Of a DNA stretch of 60,764 nt, positions 31,467-40,443 are shown piece by piece (position 1 is the stretch's first letter; every line of letters starts with the position of its first letter). This DNA is from Mycobacterium sp. ST-F2 (lineage in GTDB: Bacteria > Actinomycetota > Actinomycetes > Mycobacteriales > Mycobacteriaceae). The DNA lies in the NCBI RefSeq assembly GCF_001905655.1, contig NZ_JMHT01000080.1, positions 1 through 60,764 on the forward strand. Reading direction: 5' to 3'. The notes below the pieces were generated by a model. The model was not told where the DNA came from. It saw only the letters and a list, made by a program, of their open reading frames with translations, and searched no databases. The position numbers and the translations under genes are program-made.

Positions 31467-32626
31467 TAGCGACGCACGTTGTAGATCGGCGCGTTGTCGA
31501 CCGGCGCCACCCGCACGGGCACACCGAACGTCGAGGCGTGCACCATCATGCCGTCGCCGATGTAGATGCCCACATGCGAGGCATCGGAGTAGTAGCTCAC
31601 GACGTCACCGGGCTGCATCTGGTCGCGCGACACCGACTGACCCCCCGCCGCCTGCGCGTAGCTGGAGTGCGGCAGCGAGATGCCGGCCTGCTGGAAGGCC
31701 CACATCACCAGGCCCGAGCAGTCGAACGCGCCAGGACCGGCTGCGCCCCACACGTACGGATCGCCGATACGGGTCAGCGCGGCCTGCACGGCGATGGCGC
31801 CGGCAGCGGTGCCGCCACCATCCGAAGGCGTGGGTACCGCCTCGACAGGCGGGTTGGGACCGGCGGCATTGATGGACGGATCCTCGCCAGGCGCCGGCGG
31901 CAGCGCATCAGGAGCCGGCGGGACACCATCCGGAAGCGGGGCCGGCGGCGCAGCGGCCGGCGCCGGCGGCAGCGCCGCGAGTGCCTGCCGCTGACTCGGC
32001 GTCAGCGCGGTGTAGCGGGACTTGACGATGGCGATCTGCACCTGCAGTTTGCTTTGCTTGGACTGCAGGTCGGCCCGCACCGCGGCGGCTTGCTCGGCGG
32101 CCGTCTTGGATTCGGCGGCGAGCTTGGCCGAGTCGGCCTCGGCCTTGGTGGCGGAGTCGGAAGCGCTGTGGAAGTTGGCCATCTGGGCGGCCATCTCGCT
32201 GGCCATCACGCGCTGCACGGAGAGCTGGTCGATCAGGCCCTGCGGCGAATCCGCGGTCAGGATGGCGTCGATGCCGTCGGTCCGGCCGCCCATGTACTGA
32301 GCTGCAGCAATCTTGTCGACGGACGTCTGGTAGGTGGCCAGGTCGGCCTGGGCGACCTCGGCAGCCGCGGCGGCGGCGGCATGCTTGGCCTCAGCAGCCT
32401 TCGAGGCGGCCACCTTCTTGTCCAGATCGAGCTGCGCGGCGTGCATGGCCTCGGTGGTCTGCTCCGCCTGGCGCGAGAGCTCATTGAGCTTTGCTACGGC
32501 GTCGTCCGCCGGATCGGCCTGGACGTTGCCCGCCAATGCGCTGCCGAGTATGGTGAGCCCCGCGATCGCACCGGCTACTGGTCGTTTAAGACCGCATATA
32601 GTGCGGTGTGTGCGGTGGAGACTCAA
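31463..32626 (-). CDS. ripC: NlpC/P60 peptidoglycan endopeptidase RipC
   Basis: A 387-residue secreted D,L-endopeptidase. Residues 1-38 are a signal peptide. A long coiled coil follows (about 40-215, rich in Ala, Lys, Glu), then a Pro-rich linker (PAAAPPAPLPDG), then the NlpC/P60 domain (from about 275) with the catalytic Cys in FDCSGLVMWAF and His in DASHVGIYIG. In M. tuberculosis RipC (Rv2190c) the coiled coil contacts the FtsEX complex, which activates it during division. The start at 32626 is TTG-like; an internal Met is not available before the signal peptide. Confidence 0.93.
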   Translation of the reverse strand: MSLHRTHRTICGLKRPVAGAIAGLTILGSALAGNVQADPADDAVAKLNELSRQAEQTTEAMHAAQLDLDKKVAASKAAEAKHAAAAAAAEVAQADLATYQTSVDKIAAAQYMGGRTDGIDAILTADSPQGLIDQLSVQRVMASEMAAQMANFHSASDSATKAEADSAKLAAESKTAAEQAAAVRADLQSKQSKLQVQIAIVKSRYTALTPSQRQALAALPPAPAAAPPAPLPDGVPPAPDALPPAPGEDPSINAAGPNPPVEAVPTPSDGGGTAAGAIAVQAALTRIGDPYVWGAAGPGAFDCSGLVMWAFQQAGISLPHSSYAQAAGGQSVSRDQMQPGDVVSYYSDASHVGIYIGDGMMVHASTFGVPVRVAPVDNAPIYNVRRY

Positions 32627-32780
32627 GATTTCGCGTCCTTCAACTGCGGGTTCGACGCCGCTTCGAACTCAGTGAGGTCTCGAATAGGTTACGAAACGGC
32701 ATCGGCGTTGTCCAACGGGAATGGCCAATCTATCAGCCCGATCCCCGAACTCGTTAACCAGCATCACAATGTGAGGGTCG

Positions 32781-33032
32781 TCACGCTACGCCCGTAGCAC
32801 TTGACTTCGGCCCGATTTGCGACCCGTCATGGTCCTTCGGCCGGCCGATCGGCACCAGCCGCAAACGCGGCGCGAGGCCGGCATCGGCCAGCACCTCCAG
32901 CGCGCGACGCTCGTCGTCCAGCAAGGTTTCGGGCACGCCCAGCAAAACACTGACCACGCAGTCACCACAGCCCGGACCACGCACAGCGCAGTCGTCGCAG
33001 TCGATCTTCACCGGCCCGTTGTCGAACTTCAT
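32781..33032 (-). CDS. Small protein with two CxxC motifs
   Basis: An 83-residue cytoplasmic protein: MKFDNGPVKIDCDDCAVRG, then CGDC, so Cys12-x2-Cys15-x6-Cys22-x2-Cys25, a likely zinc ribbon. The rest (LLDDERRALEVLADAGLAPRL) is helical. The ATG at 33032 follows GAGGAG. I do not recognise a function. It sits upstream of ripC and divergent from the nuclease gene; similar small proteins occur here in other mycobacteria, as I recall. Confidence 0.72.
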   Translation of the reverse strand: MKFDNGPVKIDCDDCAVRGPGCGDCVVSVLLGVPETLLDDERRALEVLADAGLAPRLRLVPIGRPKDHDGSQIGPKSSATGVA

Positions 33033-33151
33033 CGCAGCTCCTCTCATCTGTTGAGGCGCACGCTAGCGACGTCCACCGACAAAAAAGTGCGGGTGATCAG
33101 CCCATCGGTAACGGAATGACATCGATGGGATTTCTTGTCGGTGCCGGCCCC

Positions 33152-33157
33152 TACTGT
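33152..33157 (+). promoter_or_regulatory. -10 element of the DEDDh/GIY-YIG nuclease gene
   Basis: TACTGT lies 6 nt before the ATG at 33164. It supports this start over the upstream ATG at 33116. Confidence 0.55.
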
Positions 33158-33163
33158 CACGTC

Positions 33164-35041
33164 ATGGGCTCCGGCAGCGCCACCGACCAGCTGGCTTTCG
33201 ATCTTGATGAGGCGTTGCTGCGGGACACCACGTTCGTGGTGGTCGACCTGGAGACCACCGGCGGCCGGGCCCGGGCGGACGAGACCGGCGGCGGCTGGGA
33301 CGCCATCACCGAGATCGGCGCCGTCAAGATCCGCGGCGGCGAGATCATCGGGGAACTGGGCACCCTGATCGACCCCGGCCGCGCCATCCCGCCGCAGATC
33401 GTGCAACTGACCGGGATCACCACGGCCATGGTCTGCAACGCCCCACGCATCGAATCGGTGCTGCCGGCATTTCTGGAGTTCTGTCGCGGCGCCGTCCTGG
33501 TCGCCCACAACGCGGGCTTCGACATCGGCTTCCTGCGAGCTGCCGCCGAGCGGGCGCAACTGCCCTGGCCCAATCCGCCGGTGCTCTGCACCGTCAAGCT
33601 GGCCCGCCGGGTGCTGACCCGCGAGGAGGCGCCGAGCGTCCGGCTCTCCGAGCTGGCCCGGTTGTTCCGCGCCACCACCACCCCCACCCACCGGGCCCTC
33701 GACGACGCCCGCGCCACCGTCGACGTGCTGCACGGGCTGCTGGAACGCATCGGCAACCAGGGCGTGCACACGTTGGCCGAGCTGCGCGGCTATCTGCCCG
33801 ACGTCACCAGCGCCCAGCGCCGCAACCGCAAGCTCGCCGACGCCCTGCCGAACTCCCCCGGTGTCTATCTGTTCCGCGGGCCGTCCGAGGAGGTGCTGTA
33901 CGTCGGTACCGCGGTCGATCTGCGCCGCCGGGTCCGGCAGTACTTCACCGGCGCCGACCCCCGCGCGCGCATGAAAGAGATGGCGTCCCTTGCCATCCGG
34001 GTCGATCACGTGGAGTGCGCGCACGAGTTGGAGGCCGGGGTTCGCGAGCTGCGGCTGCTGGCCGCGCACGCGCCGCCCTACAACCGACGCTCGAAAGCCC
34101 CGCACAAATGGTGGTGGGTGGTGCTCACCGACGAAGCCTTCCCCCGGTTCAGCGTGGTCCGGGCACCGCGGCACGATCGGGCAGTCGGCCCGTTCCGGGC
34201 CCATGCCGACGCTGTCGACGCGGCCGCGCTGCTGGCCCGCTTCACGGGCGTGCGGACCTGCACGACGCGGCTGGCGCGCGCCGCCGAACACGGGCCGCAG
34301 TGCCCGGAGCGCGAGCTCTCGCCGTGCCCCGCGCCCCGCGGTATCACCGCCGGCGGCTACGCCGAATTCGCCGGCCGGGCCGCGGAAAGCATTGCCGGCG
34401 TTGATGATTCCGCGCTCACCGCGGCGCTGAAACACATCGACGACCTGGCGGCGGAGGGTCGCTACGAGACCGCGGCGCGGCTACGGGACCATGCCGCGAC
34501 CGTGATCGACGGGCTGTGGCGGGGGCAGCGGCTGCGGGCCTTGACCGCGCTGCCGGAACTGGTGGCCGCCCGGCCCGACGGCGCCGGCGGCTGGCACCTC
34601 GTCGTGGTCCGGTACGGCCGGCTGGCGGCCGCCGGCAACGCGCCACGCCGGGTCCCGCCGATGCCCGTCGTCGAGGCGATTTCCGCTGCGGCACAGGTCA
34701 TCTTGCCGTCAGAGCGACCGCTGGGCGGCGCGCCCGTCGAGGAGGTGGCACTGATCGTGCGCTGGCTGGCCGCCCCGGGGGTACGGATCGTCCGTACCGA
34801 TTCCAACAGCGAATCGGAGGCGGGCTACTGCCTGCCGATCACCGCCGCGGGCCGGTGGGCGCAGTGGGCCGCCGCCGCCCGGTCCGCGCGGGCGGCGGCC
34901 CAGCAAGCAGAGCGGTCAGACCTTCTGGGTGAACCGAGCCCACCGCGCGAGCAGCTGCTCGGCCGCGCCCGAATCGATCGCCTCGGTGGCGCGGGCCAGA
35001 CCCCGCTCCCACGCCGGCACCCACTGAGCGTCGCTGGATAG
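33164..35041 (+). CDS. DEDDh exonuclease fused to GIY-YIG (UvrC-like) nuclease, Rv2191 family
   Basis: A 625-residue two-nuclease fusion. Residues about 20-185 are a DnaQ-like exonuclease: VVVDLETTG (Exo I), VAHNAGFDIGFLR (Exo II), and HRALDDARATVDVL (Exo III, DEDDh). Residues about 215-300 are a GIY-YIG domain: NSPGVYLFRG, LYVGTAVDLRRRVRQYF, and LEAGVRELRLLAAHAPPYN. A UvrC-like middle region with a UvrB-binding helix (ALKHIDDLAAEGRYETAARLR) follows. It is probably a repair enzyme (a Cho-like incision factor with 3' trimming), but this is inferred. The last 42 codons overlap trpD on the other strand. Confidence 0.9.
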   Translation: MGSGSATDQLAFDLDEALLRDTTFVVVDLETTGGRARADETGGGWDAITEIGAVKIRGGEIIGELGTLIDPGRAIPPQIVQLTGITTAMVCNAPRIESVLPAFLEFCRGAVLVAHNAGFDIGFLRAAAERAQLPWPNPPVLCTVKLARRVLTREEAPSVRLSELARLFRATTTPTHRALDDARATVDVLHGLLERIGNQGVHTLAELRGYLPDVTSAQRRNRKLADALPNSPGVYLFRGPSEEVLYVGTAVDLRRRVRQYFTGADPRARMKEMASLAIRVDHVECAHELEAGVRELRLLAAHAPPYNRRSKAPHKWWWVVLTDEAFPRFSVVRAPRHDRAVGPFRAHADAVDAAALLARFTGVRTCTTRLARAAEHGPQCPERELSPCPAPRGITAGGYAEFAGRAAESIAGVDDSALTAALKHIDDLAAEGRYETAARLRDHAATVIDGLWRGQRLRALTALPELVAARPDGAGGWHLVVVRYGRLAAAGNAPRRVPPMPVVEAISAAAQVILPSERPLGGAPVEEVALIVRWLAAPGVRIVRTDSNSESEAGYCLPITAAGRWAQWAAAARSARAAAQQAERSDLLGEPSPPREQLLGRARIDRLGGAGQTPLPRRHPLSVAG

Positions 35042-36007
35042 CCCCGCATGAGCCACCATGGCCCCCGCGGCGTTGAGCACCACGGCATCCCGGACCGGAC
35101 CCTTCTGACCCGCGAACACCGCACGCACCGACTCCGCATTGGCCTTGGCGTCACCGCCGCGCAGCTCGCTCAGGTCCGCGCGGGCGAAGCCGAACGCCGC
35201 CGGGTCCAGCGTCAGCCGCTCCACGGTGCCGGCCTGCACGCGCCAGATGGTGCTCGTCGTCGTGGTCGTGAGTTCATCGAGGCCGTCGTCGCCGTGCACG
35301 ACGAGGACGCTGGAACCGCGCGCGGCGAACACGCCCGCCATCACCTCCGCCAGTTCCGCCCAGGCGCAGCCGATCAGGCCGGCCCGCGGCATCGCCGGAT
35401 TGGTGAGCGGACCGAGCAGATTGAAGACCGTCGGCACCCCGATCTCCCGCCGCACGGCGGACGCGTGCCGGTAGGACTGGTGGAACTGCGGGGCGAAGGC
35501 GAACCCGATGCCGACCTCGGAGACGGAGCGGGCGACGTCGCCCGGCGACAGGTCGATCCGGACACCGAGCGCCTCGAGGGTGTCGGCACCACCGGACAAC
35601 GACGACGCCGCGCGGTTCCCGTGCTTGATCACCGGCACGCCGCAGGCGGCGACGACGATCGACGCCATCGTGGACAGGTTGACGGTGTTGGAACCGTCGC
35701 CTCCGGTCCCCACGATGTCGACGACATCAGAGCCGATCGCCGCGAGCGCCTCGGGCGGCACCTTTCGGGCGTGTCGCAACATGATTTCTGCGAGCTCGGA
35801 AACCTCGGCGGAGGTCGGCCGCTTCATCTTCATCGCGATGGCGAATGCAGCGATCTGCGCCGGGGTCGCGCTACCGGTCATGACCTGGTCCATTGCCCAC
35901 CCCGCCTGACCCGCGGCAAGGTTCTGGCCGGTGGTCAGCCGGCCCAAGATCTGGGGCCACAGCGGCCCGTCGGTGGTCAGTTCCTGATGAGGATCGGTGG
36001 TTGGCAC
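34916..36007 (-). CDS. trpD: Anthranilate phosphoribosyltransferase
   Basis: TrpD joins anthranilate and PRPP in tryptophan synthesis. The 363-residue protein has VDIVGTGGDGSNTVNLSTM (PRPP/Mg site), KHGNRAASSLSGGADTLEA, and VFNLLGPLTNPA, plus HGDDGLDELTTTTTS. The GTG at 36007 has CATAAT 7 nt upstream, supporting it over the ATG at 36052. As in other mycobacteria it is away from the trp operon, divergent from ctaE. Its 3' end is overlapped for 126 bp by the nuclease gene. Confidence 0.94.
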   Translation of the reverse strand: MPTTDPHQELTTDGPLWPQILGRLTTGQNLAAGQAGWAMDQVMTGSATPAQIAAFAIAMKMKRPTSAEVSELAEIMLRHARKVPPEALAAIGSDVVDIVGTGGDGSNTVNLSTMASIVVAACGVPVIKHGNRAASSLSGGADTLEALGVRIDLSPGDVARSVSEVGIGFAFAPQFHQSYRHASAVRREIGVPTVFNLLGPLTNPAMPRAGLIGCAWAELAEVMAGVFAARGSSVLVVHGDDGLDELTTTTTSTIWRVQAGTVERLTLDPAAFGFARADLSELRGGDAKANAESVRAVFAGQKGPVRDAVVLNAAGAMVAHAGLSSDAQWVPAWERGLARATEAIDSGAAEQLLARWARFTQKV

Positions 36008-36014
36008 GGACCTG

Positions 36015-36020
36015 ATTATG
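36015..36020 (-). promoter_or_regulatory. -10 element of trpD
   Basis: CATAAT on the minus strand, 7 nt before the GTG at 36007. It is a near-consensus -10 in leaderless layout. Confidence 0.6.
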
Positions 36021-36063
36021 GCCAATGTCGGCACCCGGGTGGAGTTCAACAACTACAAAGCGT

Positions 36064-36069
36064 CATACT
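36064..36069 (+). promoter_or_regulatory. -10 element of the ctaE-qcrCAB operon
   Basis: CATACT lies 7 nt before the GTG at 36077. This would drive the whole ctaE-qcrC-qcrA-qcrB operon as a leaderless message. Confidence 0.55.
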
Positions 36070-36076
36070 TACCGCT

Positions 36077-36688
36077 GTGACGAGCGCTGTAGGTACCTCG
36101 GGAACCGCGATCACGTCGCGGGTGCATTCGCTGAACCGGCCGAATATGGTCAGTGTCGGCACCATTGTGTGGCTTTCCAGTGAGTTGATGTTCTTTGCTG
36201 GACTGTTCGCAATGTATTTCACCGCGCGTGCTCAGGCCGGCGGCGTGTGGCCGCCGCCCCCCACGCACCTGAACCTGGCTGAGGCCGTTCCGGTGACGTT
36301 GGTGCTGATCGCGTCGTCGTTCACGTGCCAGATGGGCGTGTTCGCCGCCGAGCGTGGCGACGTCTTCGGCCTGCGCCGGTGGTACGTCATCACCCTGCTG
36401 ATGGGCGCGTTCTTCGTCGGTGGCCAGGCGTTCGAGTACTTCATGCTCGTCGAAGAGGGCACCACGATCGCGAGCAGCGCCTACGGTTCGGTCTTCTACC
36501 TGGCCACCGGTTTCCACGGTCTGCACGTCATCGGCGGTCTGGTCGCATTCGTGTACCTGCTCGCCCGCACGAAGATGAGCAAGTTCACGCCGGCCCAGGC
36601 CACCGCCGCCATCGTTGTGTCGTACTACTGGCACTTCGTCGACATCGTGTGGATCGCCCTGTTCGCCACCATCTACTTCGTTCGATGA
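36077..36688 (+). CDS. ctaE: Cytochrome c oxidase subunit III (aa3)
   Basis: A 203-residue protein with about five to seven membrane segments, matching CtaE. Motifs: NRPNMVSVGTIVWLSSELMFF, the GGVWPPPP loop, GQAFEYF, and the end YYWHFVDIVWIALF. Part of the cytochrome aa3 terminal oxidase that pairs with the bcc complex as a supercomplex in the plasma membrane. First gene of ctaE-qcrC-qcrA-qcrB. Length and start agree with the family. Confidence 0.96.
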   Translation: MTSAVGTSGTAITSRVHSLNRPNMVSVGTIVWLSSELMFFAGLFAMYFTARAQAGGVWPPPPTHLNLAEAVPVTLVLIASSFTCQMGVFAAERGDVFGLRRWYVITLLMGAFFVGGQAFEYFMLVEEGTTIASSAYGSVFYLATGFHGLHVIGGLVAFVYLLARTKMSKFTPAQATAAIVVSYYWHFVDIVWIALFATIYFVR

Positions 36689-36738
36689 TCGGCTCGCCGA
36701 TGCGTCCCATGACCAACTCGTCGATGAGAAGGGGTTCG

Positions 36739-37581
36739 ATGACCAGCAAGTCCCGCGGAGCCGGGGGGCCGGCGACAAAGCGCCAGCGCCGGTTGCGACG
36801 ACGTTTGTCGGCAGCGATGCTGCTGCTGCTCGGACTTCTCGTCGCTGGTGGCCTGGCGGCCACCCTGACTCCGCGGCCTCAGGTCGCGGTCGCCGACGAG
36901 TCGCAGCTCGCTTTGCTGCGCACCGGCAAGCAGTTGTTCGAAACGTCGTGCGTCTCGTGCCACGGCGCCAACCTGCAGGGTGTGACCGACCGCGGCCCGA
37001 GCCTCATCGGCGTCGGCGACGCGGCCGTCTACTTCCAGGTGTCCACCGGCCGCATGCCCGCCATGCGCGGTGAGGCCCAGGCCCCCCGCAAGGACCCGGC
37101 GTTCGACGAGCACCAGATCGACGCCCTCGGCGCCTACATCCAGGCCAACGGTGGCGGCCCGCAGGTCCCCCGTGACGCCAACGGCAAGATCGACCAGCAC
37201 TCGTTCCTCGGTGAGAACGTCGCCCGTGGTGGCGACCTGTTCCGCCTGAACTGCGCGTCCTGCCACAACTTCACCGGTAAGGGTGGCGCGCTGTCGTCGG
37301 GCAAGTACGCGCCCGACCTCGGCAAGGCCGCCGAAGTGCCGGCGCAGGTGTACACCGCCATGCTCACCGGCCCGCAGAACATGCCCAAGTTCTCGGATCG
37401 TCAGCTGACGCCGGAAGAGAAGCGCGACATCGTCGCCTACGTCCATGAGTCGGCGAACGCCCGCAGCCAGGGCGGCTACGGCCTCGGCGGCTTCGGCCCC
37501 GCGCCCGAGGGCATGGCGATGTGGATTATCGGGATGGTCGCTGTGATCGGCGCGGCTATGTGGATCGGAGCTCGCGCATGA
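36739..37581 (+). CDS. qcrC: Dihaem cytochrome cc subunit of the bcc complex
   Basis: A 280-residue membrane-anchored dihaem c-type cytochrome. The N-terminal membrane segment (about 24-45) precedes two c-type haem sites, CVSCH (71-75) and CASCH (172-176), with axial Met candidates in GRMPAM and QNMPKF. A C-terminal membrane helix (MAMWIIGMVAVIGAAMW) ends it. It passes electrons from the Rieske protein directly to cytochrome aa3, replacing soluble cytochrome c. The ATG 36739 has AAGGGG upstream and gives the same length as M. tuberculosis QcrC; several upstream ATGs are rejected. It overlaps qcrA by ATGA. Confidence 0.97.
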   Translation: MTSKSRGAGGPATKRQRRLRRRLSAAMLLLLGLLVAGGLAATLTPRPQVAVADESQLALLRTGKQLFETSCVSCHGANLQGVTDRGPSLIGVGDAAVYFQVSTGRMPAMRGEAQAPRKDPAFDEHQIDALGAYIQANGGGPQVPRDANGKIDQHSFLGENVARGGDLFRLNCASCHNFTGKGGALSSGKYAPDLGKAAEVPAQVYTAMLTGPQNMPKFSDRQLTPEEKRDIVAYVHESANARSQGGYGLGGFGPAPEGMAMWIIGMVAVIGAAMWIGARA

Positions 37582-38741
37582 GCGAGAACGTGAACATTCC
37601 CAGTGACGCGGAACTGCGCGACATGTCGCGCGAAGAACTCCTCGAACTGGGCGGAAAGATCGACGGCGTCACGACCGTCTTCAAGGAACCGCGCTGGCCC
37701 GTCGAGGGCACCAAGGCGGAGAAGCGCGCCGAGCGTCAGGTCGCGGCCTGGCTGCTGCTCGGCGGCCTGTCCGGCCTGGCCCTGCTGCTGGTGTTCCTGT
37801 TCTGGCCGTGGGAGTACAAGCCGTTCGAGTCGGAGGGCGAGTTCATCTACTCGCTGGCCACCCCGCTGTACGGCCTGACCTTCGGTCTGTCGATCCTCGC
37901 GATCGGCATCGGTGCGGTGCTCTTCCAGAAGAAGTTCATCCCCGAGGAAATCTCGATCCAGGACCGTCACGACGGCGCCTCCCCCGAGGTCCACCGCGCC
38001 ACCGTCGCGGCCAACCTGACCGATGCGCTCGAGGGCTCGACCCTCAAGCGCCGCAAGCTGATCGGCCTGTCGCTGGGCGTCGGCCTGGGTGCGTTCGGCC
38101 TGGGCACCGCGGTCGCCTTCATCGGCGGTCTGATCAAGAACCCGTGGAAGCCGGTCGTGCCGACCGCCGAGGGTAAGAAGGCCGTCCTGTGGACGTCCGG
38201 CTGGACCCCCCGCTTCCACGGCGAGACGATCTACCTGGCCCGGGCCACCGGCCTGCCGGGTGAGTCCCCCTTCGTGAAGATGCGTCCCGAGGACCTCGAC
38301 GCGGGCGGCATGGAGACCGTGTTCCCGTGGCGCGAGTCCGATGGCGACGGCGTGACCCTCGAATCGCACGAGAAGCTGTCCGAGATCGCTCTCGGTGTGC
38401 GCAACCCGGTGATGCTCATCCGCATCAAGCCCGAGGACCTGTCCCGCGTGGTCAAGCGCAAGGGCCAGGAGAGCTTCAACTTCGGTGACTTCTTCGCGTA
38501 CACCAAGGTGTGCTCGCACCTGGGCTGCCCCTCGTCGCTGTACGAGCAGCAGACCTACCGCATTCTGTGCCCCTGCCATCAGTCGCAGTTCGACGCGCTC
38601 CACTTCGCGCGTCCGATCTTCGGTCCGGCGGCCCGCGCCCTGGCGCAGCTGCCGATCACGATTGACAAAGAGGGCTACCTGGTCGCCAACGGCGACTTCA
38701 TCGAACCCGTCGGACCGGCATTCTGGGAGCGCAAATCATGA
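37578..38741 (+). CDS. qcrA: Rieske iron-sulfur subunit of the bcc complex
   Basis: A 387-residue actinobacterial Rieske protein with three membrane segments. The 2Fe-2S ligands are in CSHLGC (312-317) and CPCHQS (331-336), with the disulfide Cys pair included. The long N-terminal region before the third helix ends in a Tat-type cluster (STLKRRKLIGLSLG), as known for actinobacterial QcrA. It moves electrons from menaquinol to cytochrome cc. It is coupled by 4-bp overlaps to qcrC and qcrB. Confidence 0.97.
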   Translation: MSENVNIPSDAELRDMSREELLELGGKIDGVTTVFKEPRWPVEGTKAEKRAERQVAAWLLLGGLSGLALLLVFLFWPWEYKPFESEGEFIYSLATPLYGLTFGLSILAIGIGAVLFQKKFIPEEISIQDRHDGASPEVHRATVAANLTDALEGSTLKRRKLIGLSLGVGLGAFGLGTAVAFIGGLIKNPWKPVVPTAEGKKAVLWTSGWTPRFHGETIYLARATGLPGESPFVKMRPEDLDAGGMETVFPWRESDGDGVTLESHEKLSEIALGVRNPVMLIRIKPEDLSRVVKRKGQESFNFGDFFAYTKVCSHLGCPSSLYEQQTYRILCPCHQSQFDALHFARPIFGPAARALAQLPITIDKEGYLVANGDFIEPVGPAFWERKS

Positions 38742-40375
38742 GTCCCAAGCTCGCTGACATCGCTGCCGCACAGGGCGATGCGATCGACTCGCGGTACCAC
38801 CCGTCGGCCGCGGTACGCCGGCAGCTGAACAAGGTCTTCCCGACGCACTGGTCCTTCATGCTCGGCGAGATCGCGCTGTACAGCTTCCTCGTGCTGCTGC
38901 TCACCGGTGTGTACCTGACCCTGTTCTTCGACCCGTCGATGACCGAGGTCGTCTACAACGGCGTCTACCAGCCGCTGCGCGGTGTGCAGATGTCGCGTGC
39001 CTACGAATCGGCCCTGGAGATCTCGTTCGAGGTCCGCGGCGGCCTGTTCGTGCGCCAGATTCACCACTGGGCGGCCCTGATGTTCGCCGCATCGATCATG
39101 GTCCACCTGGCGCGCATCTTCTTCACCGGCGCGTTCCGCCGCCCGCGTGAGGCCAACTGGATGATCGGCTCGCTGCTGCTGATCCTGGCCATGTTCGAGG
39201 GTTACTTCGGCTACTCGCTGCCCGACGACCTGCTCTCCGGTATCGGTCTGCGCGCCGCGCTGTCCTCGATCACCCTGGGCATTCCGGTCATCGGCACCTG
39301 GATGCACTGGGCCCTGTTCGGTGGGGACTTCCCCGGCAGCATCATCATCCCGCGTATGTACGCCCTGCACATCCTGCTGATCCCGGGCATCATCCTGGCG
39401 CTGATCGGTGCCCACCTGGCGCTGGTGTGGTTCCAGAAGCACACCCAGTTCCCCGGCCCCGGCCGTACCGAGAAGAACGTCGTCGGCGTCCGCGTCATGC
39501 CGGTCTTCGCGATCAAGGGTGGCGCTTTCTTCGCCCTGGTCACCGGCATCCTGGGCATCATGGGCGGTCTGCTGCAGATCAACCCCATCTGGGAACTGGG
39601 CCCCTACAAGCCCTCGCAGGTCTCGGCCGGTAGCCAGCCCGACTTCTACATGATGTGGACCGAAGGCCTGGCCCGTATCTGGCCGGCATGGGAGTTCTAC
39701 CCGTTCGGCCACACCATCCCCGCCGTCATGGGCGTCGCCCTGCTGATGGGCGTGGTGTTCGGTCTGCTGATCGCCTACCCGTTCCTGGAGAAGAAGTTCA
39801 CCGGCGACGACGCGCACCACAACCTGCTGCAGCGTCCGCGTGACGTGCCCGTGCGCACCGCCATCGGTGCCATGGCCATCGCGTTCTACATGGTGCTCAC
39901 CCTCGCCGCGATGAACGACATCATCGCGCTGAAGTTCGACATCTCGCTGAACGCCACCACCTGGATCGGCCGCATCGGCATGGTCGTCCTGCCCGCCGTC
40001 GTCTACTACCTCACCTACCGCTGGTGTGTAGGCCTGCAACGCAGCGACCGCGCCGTCCTCGAACACGGCATCGAAACCGGCATCCTCAAGCGACTGCCGC
40101 ACGGCGCCTACATCGAGCTGCACCAGCCGCTCGGCCCGGTCGACGACCACGGCCACCCCATCCCGCTGGAGTACCAGGGTGCCGCACTGCCCAAGCGCAT
40201 GAACAAGCTCGGATCGGCCGGCTCCCCCGGCACCGGCAGCTTCCTGTTCGCTGACTCGGCTGCCGAGCAGGCCGCCCTCGCCGACGCAGAGCACGCCGCC
40301 GAGCACAAGGCGCTCACCGCGATCAAGGAGTACCAGGACGAGATTTCGCCCAACGGCTCAGGCGGTCACCACTAG
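38738..40375 (+). CDS. qcrB: Cytochrome b subunit of the bcc complex
   Basis: A 545-residue cytochrome b. The b-haem ligand His pairs lie in VRQIHHWAALMFAASIMVH and HILLIPGIILALIGAHLAL. LFEGYFGYSLPDDLLSG belongs to the quinol site, and WYPFGHT-like EFYPFGHTIPAVMG to the later helices. The extended cytoplasmic C-terminus (about 420-545) is actinobacterial. This subunit holds the menaquinol oxidation site, the target of telacebec-type drugs. Last gene of the operon, followed by a strong hairpin. Confidence 0.97.
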   Translation: MSPKLADIAAAQGDAIDSRYHPSAAVRRQLNKVFPTHWSFMLGEIALYSFLVLLLTGVYLTLFFDPSMTEVVYNGVYQPLRGVQMSRAYESALEISFEVRGGLFVRQIHHWAALMFAASIMVHLARIFFTGAFRRPREANWMIGSLLLILAMFEGYFGYSLPDDLLSGIGLRAALSSITLGIPVIGTWMHWALFGGDFPGSIIIPRMYALHILLIPGIILALIGAHLALVWFQKHTQFPGPGRTEKNVVGVRVMPVFAIKGGAFFALVTGILGIMGGLLQINPIWELGPYKPSQVSAGSQPDFYMMWTEGLARIWPAWEFYPFGHTIPAVMGVALLMGVVFGLLIAYPFLEKKFTGDDAHHNLLQRPRDVPVRTAIGAMAIAFYMVLTLAAMNDIIALKFDISLNATTWIGRIGMVVLPAVVYYLTYRWCVGLQRSDRAVLEHGIETGILKRLPHGAYIELHQPLGPVDDHGHPIPLEYQGAALPKRMNKLGSAGSPGTGSFLFADSAAEQAALADAEHAAEHKALTAIKEYQDEISPNGSGGHH

Positions 40376-40388
40376 TTGTAAGCACGAG

Positions 40389-40424
40389 TTCGGCCCGGTC
40401 TGGTTTCCACCAGACCGGGCCGAA
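40389..40424 (+). terminator. Terminator hairpin after qcrB
   Basis: TTCGGCCCGGTCTGGT and ACCAGACCGGGCCGAA form a perfect 16-bp stem with a TTCC tetraloop, 13 bp after the qcrB stop. It may also stop the convergent gene at 40444. There is only a short T-run downstream. Confidence 0.85.
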
Positions 40425-40443
40425 GTCGTTTCGGGGCACTCCC

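Noticed and set aside
34916..35041. A frameshift or pseudogene at the nuclease/trpD overlap
   Set aside because: Both frames are open and both proteins have near-normal length, so a natural overlap is simpler.
36685..36738. Earlier in-frame ATG codons for qcrC (36685, 36700, 36724)
   Set aside because: The start at 36739 gives the family length of 280 residues and has a ribosome-binding site; the others add unconserved residues.
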